A stretch of 26,237 nucleotides of DNA from JBBQRS01 sp038214535. Lineage in GTDB: Bacteria; Chloroflexota; Anaerolineae; CG2-30-64-16. Position numbers and translations under genes: made by a program. Location of the stretch: NCBI GenBank assembly GCA_038214535.1, contig JBBQRS010000069.1, positions 1 to 26,237 of the forward strand. The letters run 5' to 3'. This document shows, piece by piece, positions 20,509-26,237 of this stretch (position 1 is its first letter; every line of letters begins with the position of its first letter). The notes beneath the pieces are model-generated. The model worked only from the letters and a program-made list of their open reading frames with translations. It was not told the DNA's origin and made no database searches.

Positions 20509-21279
20509 TTAGTAGTCGCCCTTGTTCTTGCGGTGATGCGCAATCGTGCGCTGAATCACGTCTTCTTCTTCTTCGTAATCCCAGGTGTTGACCTTCTTAC
20601 TGCGCTTTTCGCGTCGACGGTCGCTGTTCTTGCCGGCTTCCTGGAAGGCGAGCTCGAAAGGCGTGACAAACGCCTCGTCTTGCAACCAGTCATCGCCGAC
20701 AGGCCCAGCCTGCTCCGTCGCCCGTGGCATCGGCGCATCGGGTTCCGGCGGCAACAGGTCTTTGATGCTGAGGTCTACCCGGCCGCGCCGGCGATCAACC
20801 CCAACCACTTTAACCTGTACCTCGTCCCCGACGTTGACGACGTCCTCGGGTTTCTCGACAAAGCCGCGACCCATTTCTTTGACATGTAACATGCCGTCGC
20901 GGCCAACACCGAGATCCACGAAAGCGCCATAGCGTTCCAGCCGGGTAACTCGCCCCGTCACCAAATCGCCTTCTTCAAGGTCGCGCAGGGTCTTGGTGCC
21001 CGGCTCGATCATGCTGAGGCTGATCCGGTTCTTCTCGCGGTCGAGTTCTTTGACCCAGACTTTGATGTTCGCGCCTTCTTGAACGATGTCGGACGCCCGG
21101 GCGACGCGCGTCGGAGACATCTCCGAAACGTGTACCAGGCCGTCACGGCCAACGCCAATGTCAACGAACGCGCCAAAGTCGGTCACCCGCTTGACAACGC
21201 CATCTACTTCCTGACCAACGGTGAGGGTTTTGACCACCTTGCGAGGTGGAATGTTGAGGGTGCTTGGTTCCTGACCCAC
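20509..21279 (-). CDS. Two-S1-domain RNA-binding protein
   Basis: 256 aa with a GTG start; GGAGGAG lies about 10 bases upstream. Two canonical S1 OB folds occupy residues 21-91 (VGQEVDGVVKRVTDFGAFVD then GRDGLVHVSEMS) and 103-173 (EGDLVTGRVTRLERYGAFVD then GRDGMLHVKEMG). The remaining 80 residues are linker and a highly charged tail (SDRRREKRSKKVNTWDYEEEED). Such short tandem-S1 proteins bind RNA and are thought to assist ribosomes or RNA turnover; the precise role here is not known. It has its own perfect-consensus promoter and a terminator, so it is a single-gene unit. It is a separate gene from the four-domain S1 at 12533. Confidence 0.85.
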   Translation of the reverse strand: MGQEPSTLNIPPRKVVKTLTVGQEVDGVVKRVTDFGAFVDIGVGRDGLVHVSEMSPTRVARASDIVQEGANIKVWVKELDREKNRISLSMIEPGTKTLRDLEEGDLVTGRVTRLERYGAFVDLGVGRDGMLHVKEMGRGFVEKPEDVVNVGDEVQVKVVGVDRRRGRVDLSIKDLLPPEPDAPMPRATEQAGPVGDDWLQDEAFVTPFELAFQEAGKNSDRRREKRSKKVNTWDYEEEEDVIQRTIAHHRKNKGDY

Positions 21280-21332
21280 GATATCGTTGCTCCTCCAAAC
21301 TTCACTACTGGCTCATTGCAAGCCGAGATAAG

Positions 21333-21360
21333 ATTATACTAGTGATTACCGCTGTGTCAA
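21333..21360 (-). promoter_or_regulatory. Perfect consensus sigma-70 promoter of the two-S1-domain gene
   Basis: On the minus strand TTGACA (21360-21355), 16 bases, then TATAAT (21338-21333). The leader is about 50 nt. Confidence 0.8.
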
Positions 21361-21394
21361 AATATCAACTCGCGCTCGGCAGAACCCGATGCGT

Positions 21395-21423
21395 TTGCCC
21401 TTCGCGCCGGGCGCGTCTATAAT
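21395..21423 (+). promoter_or_regulatory. Sigma-70 promoter of the small-gene pair 21458-21992
   Basis: TTGCCC (21395-21400), a 17-base spacer and TATAAT (21418-21423). Transcription would start near 21430, after the earlier in-frame ATG at 21389, which supports the GTG start at 21458. Confidence 0.6.
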
Positions 21424-21457
21424 GGGCCCAGACGTCTACGTGAGTCTGGAGCGTGTT

Positions 21458-21682
21458 GTGACTCAGCAAGAAGCGTTGGATCTCGTTCGGAAGCTGCTGA
21501 AAGCCAAAGATCAGGACGAACTGATGCAGTTGGTCAGCCTGTATCTGCCCACGGTAGATGCGACCTTCTTCCAAACCGCCGAGCTTGCCGCGCAGCAGCT
21601 CGAGCGTGAAAATAAACCGGCCATTGCGGCCTCGCTGCGCAGCCTCACCGATCACATGTTGCGCATGAAGACGCTGATATAA
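21458..21682 (+). CDS. Small helical protein of unknown function
   Basis: 74 aa from GTG 21458, with GGAG about 7 bases upstream. The upstream frame is open to 21389, but the promoter -10 at 21418 makes that start unlikely. The sequence is predicted all-helical: QQEALDLVRKLLKAKDQDEL, then QLVSLYLPTVDATFF, then AAQQLERENKPAIAASLRSL and DHMLRMKTLI. It resembles N-terminal regions I associate with large Chloroflexota TPR/CHAT-type proteins, here as a free-standing gene. No catalytic motif is visible. It sits one base before the next gene and clearly shares its transcript. Confidence 0.65.
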   Translation: MTQQEALDLVRKLLKAKDQDELMQLVSLYLPTVDATFFQTAELAAQQLERENKPAIAASLRSLTDHMLRMKTLI

Positions 21683-21683
21683 G

Positions 21684-21992
21684 ATGAGCGAACAAATTAA
21701 GGTGCTGATTTCATTCGATATCCGAACGGGGCGCGAGAACGCGTACCGGCGCTTCATCCTGGAAGAGTTCTTGCCGCAAGCGCAGGCGATGGGGCTGGTC
21801 GCCACCGACGCCTGGCACACGGCCTACGGCAACTACCCTGCCCGCCTGATCGGTTTCGTCGCGGATGACCTCGATGTGGTGAAGTCGGTGCGGGCGTCCG
21901 ACGAGTGGCAGGCCATGATCAAGAAGCTGGAAGGCTACACGGGGAATCTCACCGAACGGGTGATCCCGCTGCACGGCAGCTTCCAGTGGTGA
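21684..21992 (+). CDS. Small dimeric alpha/beta-barrel-like protein of unknown function
   Basis: 102 aa. The pattern IKVLISFDIRTGRENAYRRF, EEFLPQAQAMGL, DAWHTAYGNYPARLIGFVAD, SDEWQAMIKKLEGYTGNLTE and VIPLHGSFQW alternates strands and helices like ferredoxin-fold dimeric alpha/beta-barrel (NIPSNAP/ABM-like) proteins. The conserved Trp, Tyr and Gly-Asn-Tyr-Pro residues suggest a small binding pocket. It directly follows the 21458 gene (stop TAA, one base, ATG), so the two are likely co-translated. No specific substrate can be named. Confidence 0.6.
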   Translation: MSEQIKVLISFDIRTGRENAYRRFILEEFLPQAQAMGLVATDAWHTAYGNYPARLIGFVADDLDVVKSVRASDEWQAMIKKLEGYTGNLTERVIPLHGSFQW

Positions 21993-22000
21993 TGCGCGTC

Positions 22001-22061
22001 CTTGTAGTCTAGCCCCTTGTGGGTGACTGTCGCGAACGCCCACAAGGGGCTAGACCACAAG
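22001..22061. repeat. Palindromic intergenic repeat, copy 2
   Basis: Arms at 22001-22023 and 22039-22061 pair at 22 of 23 positions (core CTAGCCCCTTGTGGG) around a 15-base loop. The right half reads into the glycosylase gene from its 3' end and supplies its last three codons and its TAG stop. It lies between convergent genes, so it may also act as a transcription barrier, but there is no T-run. Confidence 0.75.
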
Positions 22062-22775
22062 CAAATCGCGCGCCGCGGTCCAGATCCGATCGAACATCAC
22101 GTCCGTCAAGCGGCCGGTTTGCGTGTTCTGCCGGCTGGGATGATACGACGCAACCAGCCACAGTCGCCCACCCCCGGCGGGCGCTTTGATTTTCCCGGCA
22201 ACCTCGGCGCGCGGACGAATCTCACATACCGCGCCGTGCGCGAAATTCGCCCGCCCCTCCACCGGTTCGAAGAGCCGCAACACGGCGTCGAACGCAATCC
22301 GGCCCAATGCAACGACGACACGCAAGTCGCTCAGCAAAGCCACTTCTCGCGCCAGAAACGATTGGCACGCAGCGATTTCTTCGGGCTGCGGCCGGTTGTC
22401 AGGCGGCGCGCAGCGACATACCGATGTGATGAATGCGTCCGTCAGGATCATCCCGTCATCTCGGGTGCGCGATGTGGCCTGGCTTGCGAACCCCGCCCGA
22501 TGCAACGCACCATAGAGGAAATCGCCCGAGCCGTCGCCGGTGAAGACCCGGCCCGTGCGGTTGGCCCCGTGCGCGCCGGGCGCCAGCCCCACGATCAACA
22601 TGCGCGCCGCGGGATCGCCAAAGCCGGGCACGGGGCGGCCCCAGTAAGTCTCATCGCGATAGGCGCGGCGCTTGACCTCCGCGACCTGCGCGCACCAGTC
22701 GCGCAAACGAGGGCAACGCTCGCATGCGGTGATCTCCGCCGCCAGTTGCGCAAGTTCCGCTTCAGCCGTCATCAT
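22050..22775 (-). CDS. Family 5 uracil-DNA glycosylase (UDGb type), 4Fe-4S
   Basis: 241 aa. Iron-sulfur ligands are probably Cys18 and Cys21 (ACERCPRL), Cys122 (or 120) and Cys137 (AACQSFL). KRRAYRDETYWGRPVPGFGD is the family's N-terminal block. Motif A is GLAPGAHGANRTG (63-75), which lacks the polar catalytic residue of families 1 and 4, as is usual for family 5. TGDGSGDFLYGALHRAGF and CRCAPPDNRPQPEE follow. Motif B is HPSRQNTQTGRLT (212-224). It removes uracil and possibly hypoxanthine from DNA. The start ATG overlaps the stop of the nitroreductase gene (ATGA), so the two are translationally coupled. Its last codons and stop come from a palindromic repeat. Confidence 0.92.
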   Translation of the reverse strand: MMTAEAELAQLAAEITACERCPRLRDWCAQVAEVKRRAYRDETYWGRPVPGFGDPAARMLIVGLAPGAHGANRTGRVFTGDGSGDFLYGALHRAGFASQATSRTRDDGMILTDAFITSVCRCAPPDNRPQPEEIAACQSFLAREVALLSDLRVVVALGRIAFDAVLRLFEPVEGRANFAHGAVCEIRPRAEVAGKIKAPAGGGRLWLVASYHPSRQNTQTGRLTDVMFDRIWTAARDLLVV

Positions 22776-24433
22776 GCCTCGCTCGCCGGATATGGGGGCA
22801 GCGTGGTCAGGCGCGTATCCTCTTCCGGGCCGCCCACCGTGAAATGGTAGAGGCTCTGATACGTCGCGTCGCGGAGCCCGAACAGCGCATGCACCGGATC
22901 ATCGAAGAAGCAACCAATGCCCGTCCCGCGTATACCCGCCGCCTCGGCCTCGAGGTAGAGCATCTGCCCCACCATGCCGCACTCCCAGTAGAGCCGCGGA
23001 TAGAACCACGCGCCATATTCCTGGAGCGGCCCCTCGAACTCGGTCAGCATCGCCACGCTGAAACACCCATCGGCCGCGATCTCCTGCCCGCACGATAACT
23101 GGCGCGCCGCCGCGCGGGCGTCGCCTTCACGCAGCATGTAAAGCGGTAAATCCGGCGAGCATCCCGGCGGCGACTCCCAAACGGCGTCGTCGCGCAGCCC
23201 GCCCTGCAAATGCGCCAACTGCCGCCGGTCACGGACCAGCATGTATAAGCCGGGAACAAGGTCGTTAACCCGGTGCACAAACAGGCCCAGATGGACTTTC
23301 GGCTCCCAGGGCAGCAGCGTGAACGGCATCGCGCCCGGCATGACTCGCCGGAGTATCCCATAGAAGGTATCGCGCGAGATGCTCGTCTGGCCGTCCATCT
23401 CGACCGCGCTGCGCCGTTGGTGGATGATCCGGCGTAGCCCCACCCGCGTCTCTTGCGGAGGTGTGAGCTGATTGGATATCGCTTCGCTGAAGTCCCCTCC
23501 GCGGGTGCGCGTTTTTGTCGCCGCCTCTGTCACTTCTTCGATCCAGGGCCAATTAACATGGCTCGGACTTAACTGATTCGGACGCCCTTGCCATCCCAAT
23601 CCCTGCAACGTAGCAACCGGCAACGGTTCCAGGGTCGGCGCGGCGGATGCCCCCTGCCGCGGGAAGACAGCGACGAGGCAATCGGGACCTTCGGGTTCGG
23701 CGTCGCCGGGAGCGAAGACGCCCATCAGCGCCGCGAGCTCGTCCGCGCCCGGAGCGTCCAAGAGCCGCGCCTGCCACCCCAGCCCCGCCGCCGCAACGGA
23801 GATCGCGGCCAGCGCATGCCCGACATCGTGCTGACAATAGCGGTAGGCACGCTCGCCATACTTCCAGGCCTCGCGCCAGTGGATCGAGGTCAACCCGAGC
23901 AGCAGCGCTACATCGGGTAGGCCAGCCGCGAGTTGACCCCAGATCCCCGCGGGCAAGGTCGTCCTGACCTCCAGCGCGTGCTCGCGCGACGCATAGTGGG
24001 CGACCATCGGCGCATCGCACAGCCCGGTGACCGGGCCGCAGATCAGGTAGCCCTCGGTAGGGTGCAAGTTGCCGCTGGACGGGTTCACGCGCAACGCCCA
24101 CTGGCTGCCGCGATACTCCTTCCACGCGGAAAGCGCCAGGCTGTCGAGCAGCAACCGGGAGACAGCGCGAGCATCCAACGGCGCGACCGGAATCGCCCCC
24201 GGCGTGAAAGCTGCGTCATAGGACGGCCCATCATTCACCGGGCTGTGCGCCAACGGGATGAGCGGCGCGCCGGCATAGCGTCGAAACGGGTCGGGCTGCA
24301 TTGCCCAGTCCAGATAGCCCGGCCCCGGCGCAGACGCCTGGAATGAGTGCTTGCTGAGTTGATGATAGTCGAAGATCACATCTGTCGCGTCGTCGGTCAA
24401 AATAGGTTCCTCGCCTACAGTGATTGGAGGCAT
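22772..24433 (-). CDS. Tandem nitroreductase-fold protein (SagB/ThcOx-like)
   Basis: 553 aa with two FMN-type nitroreductase modules. Module 1 (about 20-290) has FDYHQLSKHSF, YLDWAMQPDPFRRYAGAP, RVNPSSGNLHPTEGYL (115-130) and KYGERAYRYCQHDVGHALAA (191-210), the last two being the clearest family blocks. Module 2 (about 345-545) begins RRSAVEMDGQTSISRDTF and holds FSVAMLTEF, YPRLYWECGMVGQMLYLEAE, GIRGTGIGCFFDDPVHALFG and YQSLYHFTVGG. Such double-module proteins are SagB-related but usually lie outside azoline peptide clusters. No YcaO or precursor gene is present, so the substrate is unknown. I chose ATG 24433; the upstream TTG start (24460) would read into octamer repeats. There is no Shine-Dalgarno, which fits a leaderless or weakly translated mRNA. 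It is coupled to the glycosylase gene. Confidence 0.85.
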   Translation of the reverse strand: MPPITVGEEPILTDDATDVIFDYHQLSKHSFQASAPGPGYLDWAMQPDPFRRYAGAPLIPLAHSPVNDGPSYDAAFTPGAIPVAPLDARAVSRLLLDSLALSAWKEYRGSQWALRVNPSSGNLHPTEGYLICGPVTGLCDAPMVAHYASREHALEVRTTLPAGIWGQLAAGLPDVALLLGLTSIHWREAWKYGERAYRYCQHDVGHALAAISVAAAGLGWQARLLDAPGADELAALMGVFAPGDAEPEGPDCLVAVFPRQGASAAPTLEPLPVATLQGLGWQGRPNQLSPSHVNWPWIEEVTEAATKTRTRGGDFSEAISNQLTPPQETRVGLRRIIHQRRSAVEMDGQTSISRDTFYGILRRVMPGAMPFTLLPWEPKVHLGLFVHRVNDLVPGLYMLVRDRRQLAHLQGGLRDDAVWESPPGCSPDLPLYMLREGDARAAARQLSCGQEIAADGCFSVAMLTEFEGPLQEYGAWFYPRLYWECGMVGQMLYLEAEAAGIRGTGIGCFFDDPVHALFGLRDATYQSLYHFTVGGPEEDTRLTTLPPYPASEA

Positions 24434-24447
24434 TGTAGCGGGCTGGA

Positions 24448-24474
24448 GACAAGTAGACAAGTAGACAAGTAGAC
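24448..24474. repeat. Octamer tandem repeat (GACAAGTA), 3.4 copies
   Basis: GACAAGTA is repeated three times without change and followed by GAC. It lies 15 bases upstream of the nitroreductase start codon. Too short and spacerless to be a CRISPR. Confidence 0.75.
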
Positions 24475-24805
24475 GGGATAACGCAGCAAGTTACGGACGT
24501 GGAAAGAGCACATAGAAGGAGCGCTGGCAGGGGATGGGTTGAGCGAGTTTGCGGACGAGAATTGGCCGGTAGCGGGGGTCGAGATGGGCAACAAGTCGGT
24601 CGGGTAAGCCGGGAACGTGCGGTAACGGAAGTCGGTAGGTTGACGAGGACCGTGTGGTAGTGGGTTTTGGAGTGGCAGACCGGGCTGGTGGGAGGGACTG
24701 GAGGCGTTTGCGGCGGATGGGTGGCGCGTGGAGATTAGCCGTTGGGGCAGCGGCGTTGGCGGGGGAGAGTTGGACCGGGCGGGCAGCGGTTTGGGGCGCC
24801 GCCCG
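24475..24805. other. Intergenic stretch with strong strand composition bias, no convincing gene
   Basis: The plus strand is very rich in G and poor in C from about 24500 to 24800. The interval lies between the start of the nitroreductase gene and the stop of the transposase gene. One minus-strand frame ending with TAA at 24493-24491 reads ...LDPRYRPILVRKL, then AQPIPCQRSFYVLFPRP, which looks protein-like over about 45 codons but has no start, ribosome site or recognisable family. It may be a gene remnant or the non-coding end of the insertion element. I could not find the element's terminal inverted repeat. Confidence 0.4.
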
Positions 24806-26140
24806 TCAGTTGGGACGTTTCGGCAAGCGGTCGGGAGCGGTGGTGGCTTCACGGATGAAGCGGGCTACATTGGTGGCCAGCGTCAAGGTGTCGCCGAGGA
24901 TTTGGGCTTTGGCGCTATGGGCCAAGCCGTACCAGGGCGAGCGTTTGAGACCGTAGCGGGTCTGGCTGGCGTTGCGGCTCTCGGCGTAGCTCTGACGTCC
25001 CTGACGCAAGGCCCAGGTGGCGGAGTCCACGTTGAGATCGCGCGCCAGGCGGATGTTGCCATCGGGCAAGCTGAGGCCCACGCGCACGCACAAACCGAGA
25101 CCGCCCTCGGGCGTTCGGTAGGGGCAGGTGGCGGGGTCGAGGTTGGTGTTGGGTAAAGCCAGATCGGGTGTCAGTTGGCGGTAGCAGACCTGGCGGCAGA
25201 GCCATTTGGAGTCGTGGCGAGCATAGTCATGGCCGTTGAAAGCCAAGCGGTAACCGAAGGGGCAGAGCGGCGTCCCTTGGGCGTCGTAACCGCGCTTGAG
25301 ACAGACGGCCGGATCGTCATCACCTTTGGCACTGCGCTGGTCGATGAGACGCAAGGCGTGCAGATCGTCGTGAACAAAAGTCAGGATCTCGTCAAAGCCC
25401 TCACCGGCGTCGGCGGTGACTTCGCCGATGACCAGATCCGGGAAGCGTTCTTGGAGGTCCCGGAAGCCGGGGATGGTCTGCAAGTGGTCGTTGCGGTTGG
25501 CCGGGACGAAGGGGCCGGTCAGCGGCCAGTAGGTGAAGAGGCGATCATCCAAGATCTCAAAGGCTTTGGCCTTGTAGCCAAAGTGGTGCTTGCCTTTGGG
25601 CGGGGTCTTGCTCGTGCTATCCTGATCCGGCTTAGCTCCCGGCTGGTTGGAGCCCGAGTAGTAAACGTAAGCCGCTGCGGGATCGCGGGCCGTGGGGTAG
25701 CGGCAGTGCTCGGCGCAGGCGTCCGTAGCGCAGGCGCAGCCGTCCTTGCCGGCGGCCCGCGCCGCACAGGGGCGTGTGGGCTGGGACGCAGAACCGGCGG
25801 TACAGGGCACAAAGCAGGCAGCAGTCTGGTAGCGGCAGCCCATGTGCGAGTGGGCGGCGATCAGTTGGCTGTCGGGGGCAACACTGACGCCGCGCTCCGG
25901 CGGGTCACCGGGAAAAGTAGAATGCGTGGGCATCAGGCCGCGGGCCAGCAAACCGTAAGCCAGACTGTCCTCACATTGCAGGTCCCAGGCCACGTCCGTC
26001 TCTGCCACTGCGCTCCGCAGGGTCGCAAGGGCGGGCAGGTCCGGCAGCCGCAAACCGAAGCGCCGACAGTAGCCCTGGCCGCGCTCGGTGGAGCTCATAG
26101 GGAAATCATTTAGATCTCGCACAAATTCGCTGGTAATCAT
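24806..26140 (-). CDS. DDE transposase with a cysteine-rich insertion (possibly lacking its N-terminus through a frameshift)
   Basis: 444 aa in the open frame. Probable catalytic residues are Asp90 (GVSVAPDSQLIA), Asp244 (IGEVTADAGEGFDE) and a Glu near 390 within YAESRNASQTRYGLKRSPWY, followed by GLAHSAKAQILGDTLTLATNVARF, the usual final helix of IS4/IS5/IS1182-like transposases. KHHFGYKAKAF (185-194) is the Y/H-rich strand of the RNase H fold. Between the first and second Asp lies an insertion with eight cysteines (102, 109, 113, 125, 135, 137, 142, 146), suggesting a zinc-binding knuckle. I cannot place it in one IS family with certainty. The N-terminal helical DNA-binding half is not in this frame; it continues in another frame upstream (see 26106-26237). 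Confidence 0.72.
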   Translation of the reverse strand: MITSEFVRDLNDFPMSSTERGQGYCRRFGLRLPDLPALATLRSAVAETDVAWDLQCEDSLAYGLLARGLMPTHSTFPGDPPERGVSVAPDSQLIAAHSHMGCRYQTAACFVPCTAGSASQPTRPCAARAAGKDGCACATDACAEHCRYPTARDPAAAYVYYSGSNQPGAKPDQDSTSKTPPKGKHHFGYKAKAFEILDDRLFTYWPLTGPFVPANRNDHLQTIPGFRDLQERFPDLVIGEVTADAGEGFDEILTFVHDDLHALRLIDQRSAKGDDDPAVCLKRGYDAQGTPLCPFGYRLAFNGHDYARHDSKWLCRQVCYRQLTPDLALPNTNLDPATCPYRTPEGGLGLCVRVGLSLPDGNIRLARDLNVDSATWALRQGRQSYAESRNASQTRYGLKRSPWYGLAHSAKAQILGDTLTLATNVARFIREATTAPDRLPKRPN

Positions 26141-26237
26141 GGTTGGCGAGCAACGGACTCGCGAACTTGGTCGTCTTGAGATAGGTCTCGAAGTCAGTGG
26201 CTAACTGGCCCAACTTGGCGACGAGATGATTGTGACT
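26106..26237 (-). CDS. N-terminal part of the same transposase, in the shifted frame (partial)
   Basis: The frame entering from the window edge encodes 43 residues before TGA at 26108-26106: AKLGQLATDFETYLKTTKF, then ASPLLANHDYQRICARSK. It reads like real protein and flows into the downstream frame if a single base is skipped near 26113-26120, giving ICARLNDFPMSS. The overlap with the 24806-26140 frame is 35 bases. Either a one-base insertion has inactivated the transposase, or it is made by +1 frameshifting, or the base is a sequencing error. Confidence 0.5.
   Translation of the reverse strand, partial: SHNHLVAKLGQLATDFETYLKTTKFASPLLANHDYQRICARSK

Larger units (their letters stand above)
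24806..26237 (-). mobile_element. Insertion sequence, upstream part cut by the window edge
   Basis: The element is defined by a DDE transposase reading frame plus the upstream coding frame at 26106-26237. One end must lie between 24475 and 24806 and the other lies outside the window. No terminal inverted repeats or target duplication can be set from this sequence. Confidence 0.65.

Noticed and set aside
22262..22275. GGTTCGA-like T-loop of a tRNA
   Set aside because: It lies within the glycosylase coding sequence and no cloverleaf can be built around it.
24448..24474. CRISPR array
   Set aside because: The eight-base units have no spacers and there are no cas genes.
24415..24852. 145-codon proline-rich minus-strand frame
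   Set aside because: The proline and serine come from the strand bias; it overlaps the nitroreductase start and the transposase end and has no ribosome site.
25175..26113. 312-codon plus-strand frame opposite the transposase
   Set aside because: Gly/Val/Ala-rich antisense shadow; the opposite strand has clear transposase motifs.

Overview
The window looks like a high-GC chromosomal segment from a member of the Chloroflexota, probably Anaerolineae-like. This is an inference from gene content: long GT-C type membrane glycosyltransferases with beta-rich C-terminal tails, a secreted protein carrying a YLPMVLQ motif after its signal peptide, paired Yip1-type membrane proteins, a DHH-CBS-CBS-tRNA nucleotidyltransferase fusion, a four-domain ribosomal protein S1 with a long acidic repeat tail, and a family 5 uracil-DNA glycosylase. 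No rRNA, tRNA or CRISPR array was seen.

Layout. 1-740 is a decaying toxin-antitoxin zone: the end of an AbrB/MazE-type antitoxin with an in-frame stop, then an orphan MNT-type minimal nucleotidyltransferase. 742-1686 (minus) is a secreted FGE-fold protein; octamer-based repeats lie on both sides of it. 1860-10225 is a surface-glycan or glycoprotein block: a methyltransferase, then three very large multi-pass GT-C proteins (PMT/ArnT-like, a GT-C-like protein ending in an ILEI/FAM3-like domain, and a DUF2723 protein). 10377-12173 is etfB-etfA with its own promoter, strong ribosome binding site and terminator. 12216-14576 is rpsA plus a TraR/DksA-type zinc-finger gene. rpsA is preceded by a perfect sigma-70 promoter and a leader of about 280 nt that folds into a closed multi-stem structure. 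14745-17411 is the DHH-CBS-CBS-nucleotidyltransferase gene. 17539-20334 is an operon of two Yip1 paralogues and moeA. 20509-21279 (minus) is a two-S1-domain protein, divergent from a pair of small genes of unknown function (21458-21992). 22050-24433 (minus) is a tandem nitroreductase (SagB/ThcOx-like) gene whose stop overlaps the start of the uracil-DNA glycosylase gene. 24434-24805 has no convincing gene. 24806-26237 is a DDE transposase that runs off the window and has a one-base frame break near its upstream end.

Regulatory and repeat content is unusually readable. There are two perfect TTGACA/TATAAT promoters (before rpsA and before the small S1 gene), several extended -10 promoters of the form TGnTATACT, and three convincing intrinsic terminators. 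Three families of short intergenic repeats overlap gene ends: octamer repeats built on CGGATAAG, a 136-bp inverted-repeat element that supplies the apparent start codon of a glycosyltransferase, and a roughly 52-61-bp palindrome found at two places, one of which supplies the stop codon of the glycosylase gene.

The best candidate for something undescribed is the structured RNA leader at about 12246-12495, upstream of rpsA. Next are the ILEI/FAM3-like domain on a bacterial membrane glycosyltransferase-like protein and the repeats that donate start or stop codons.
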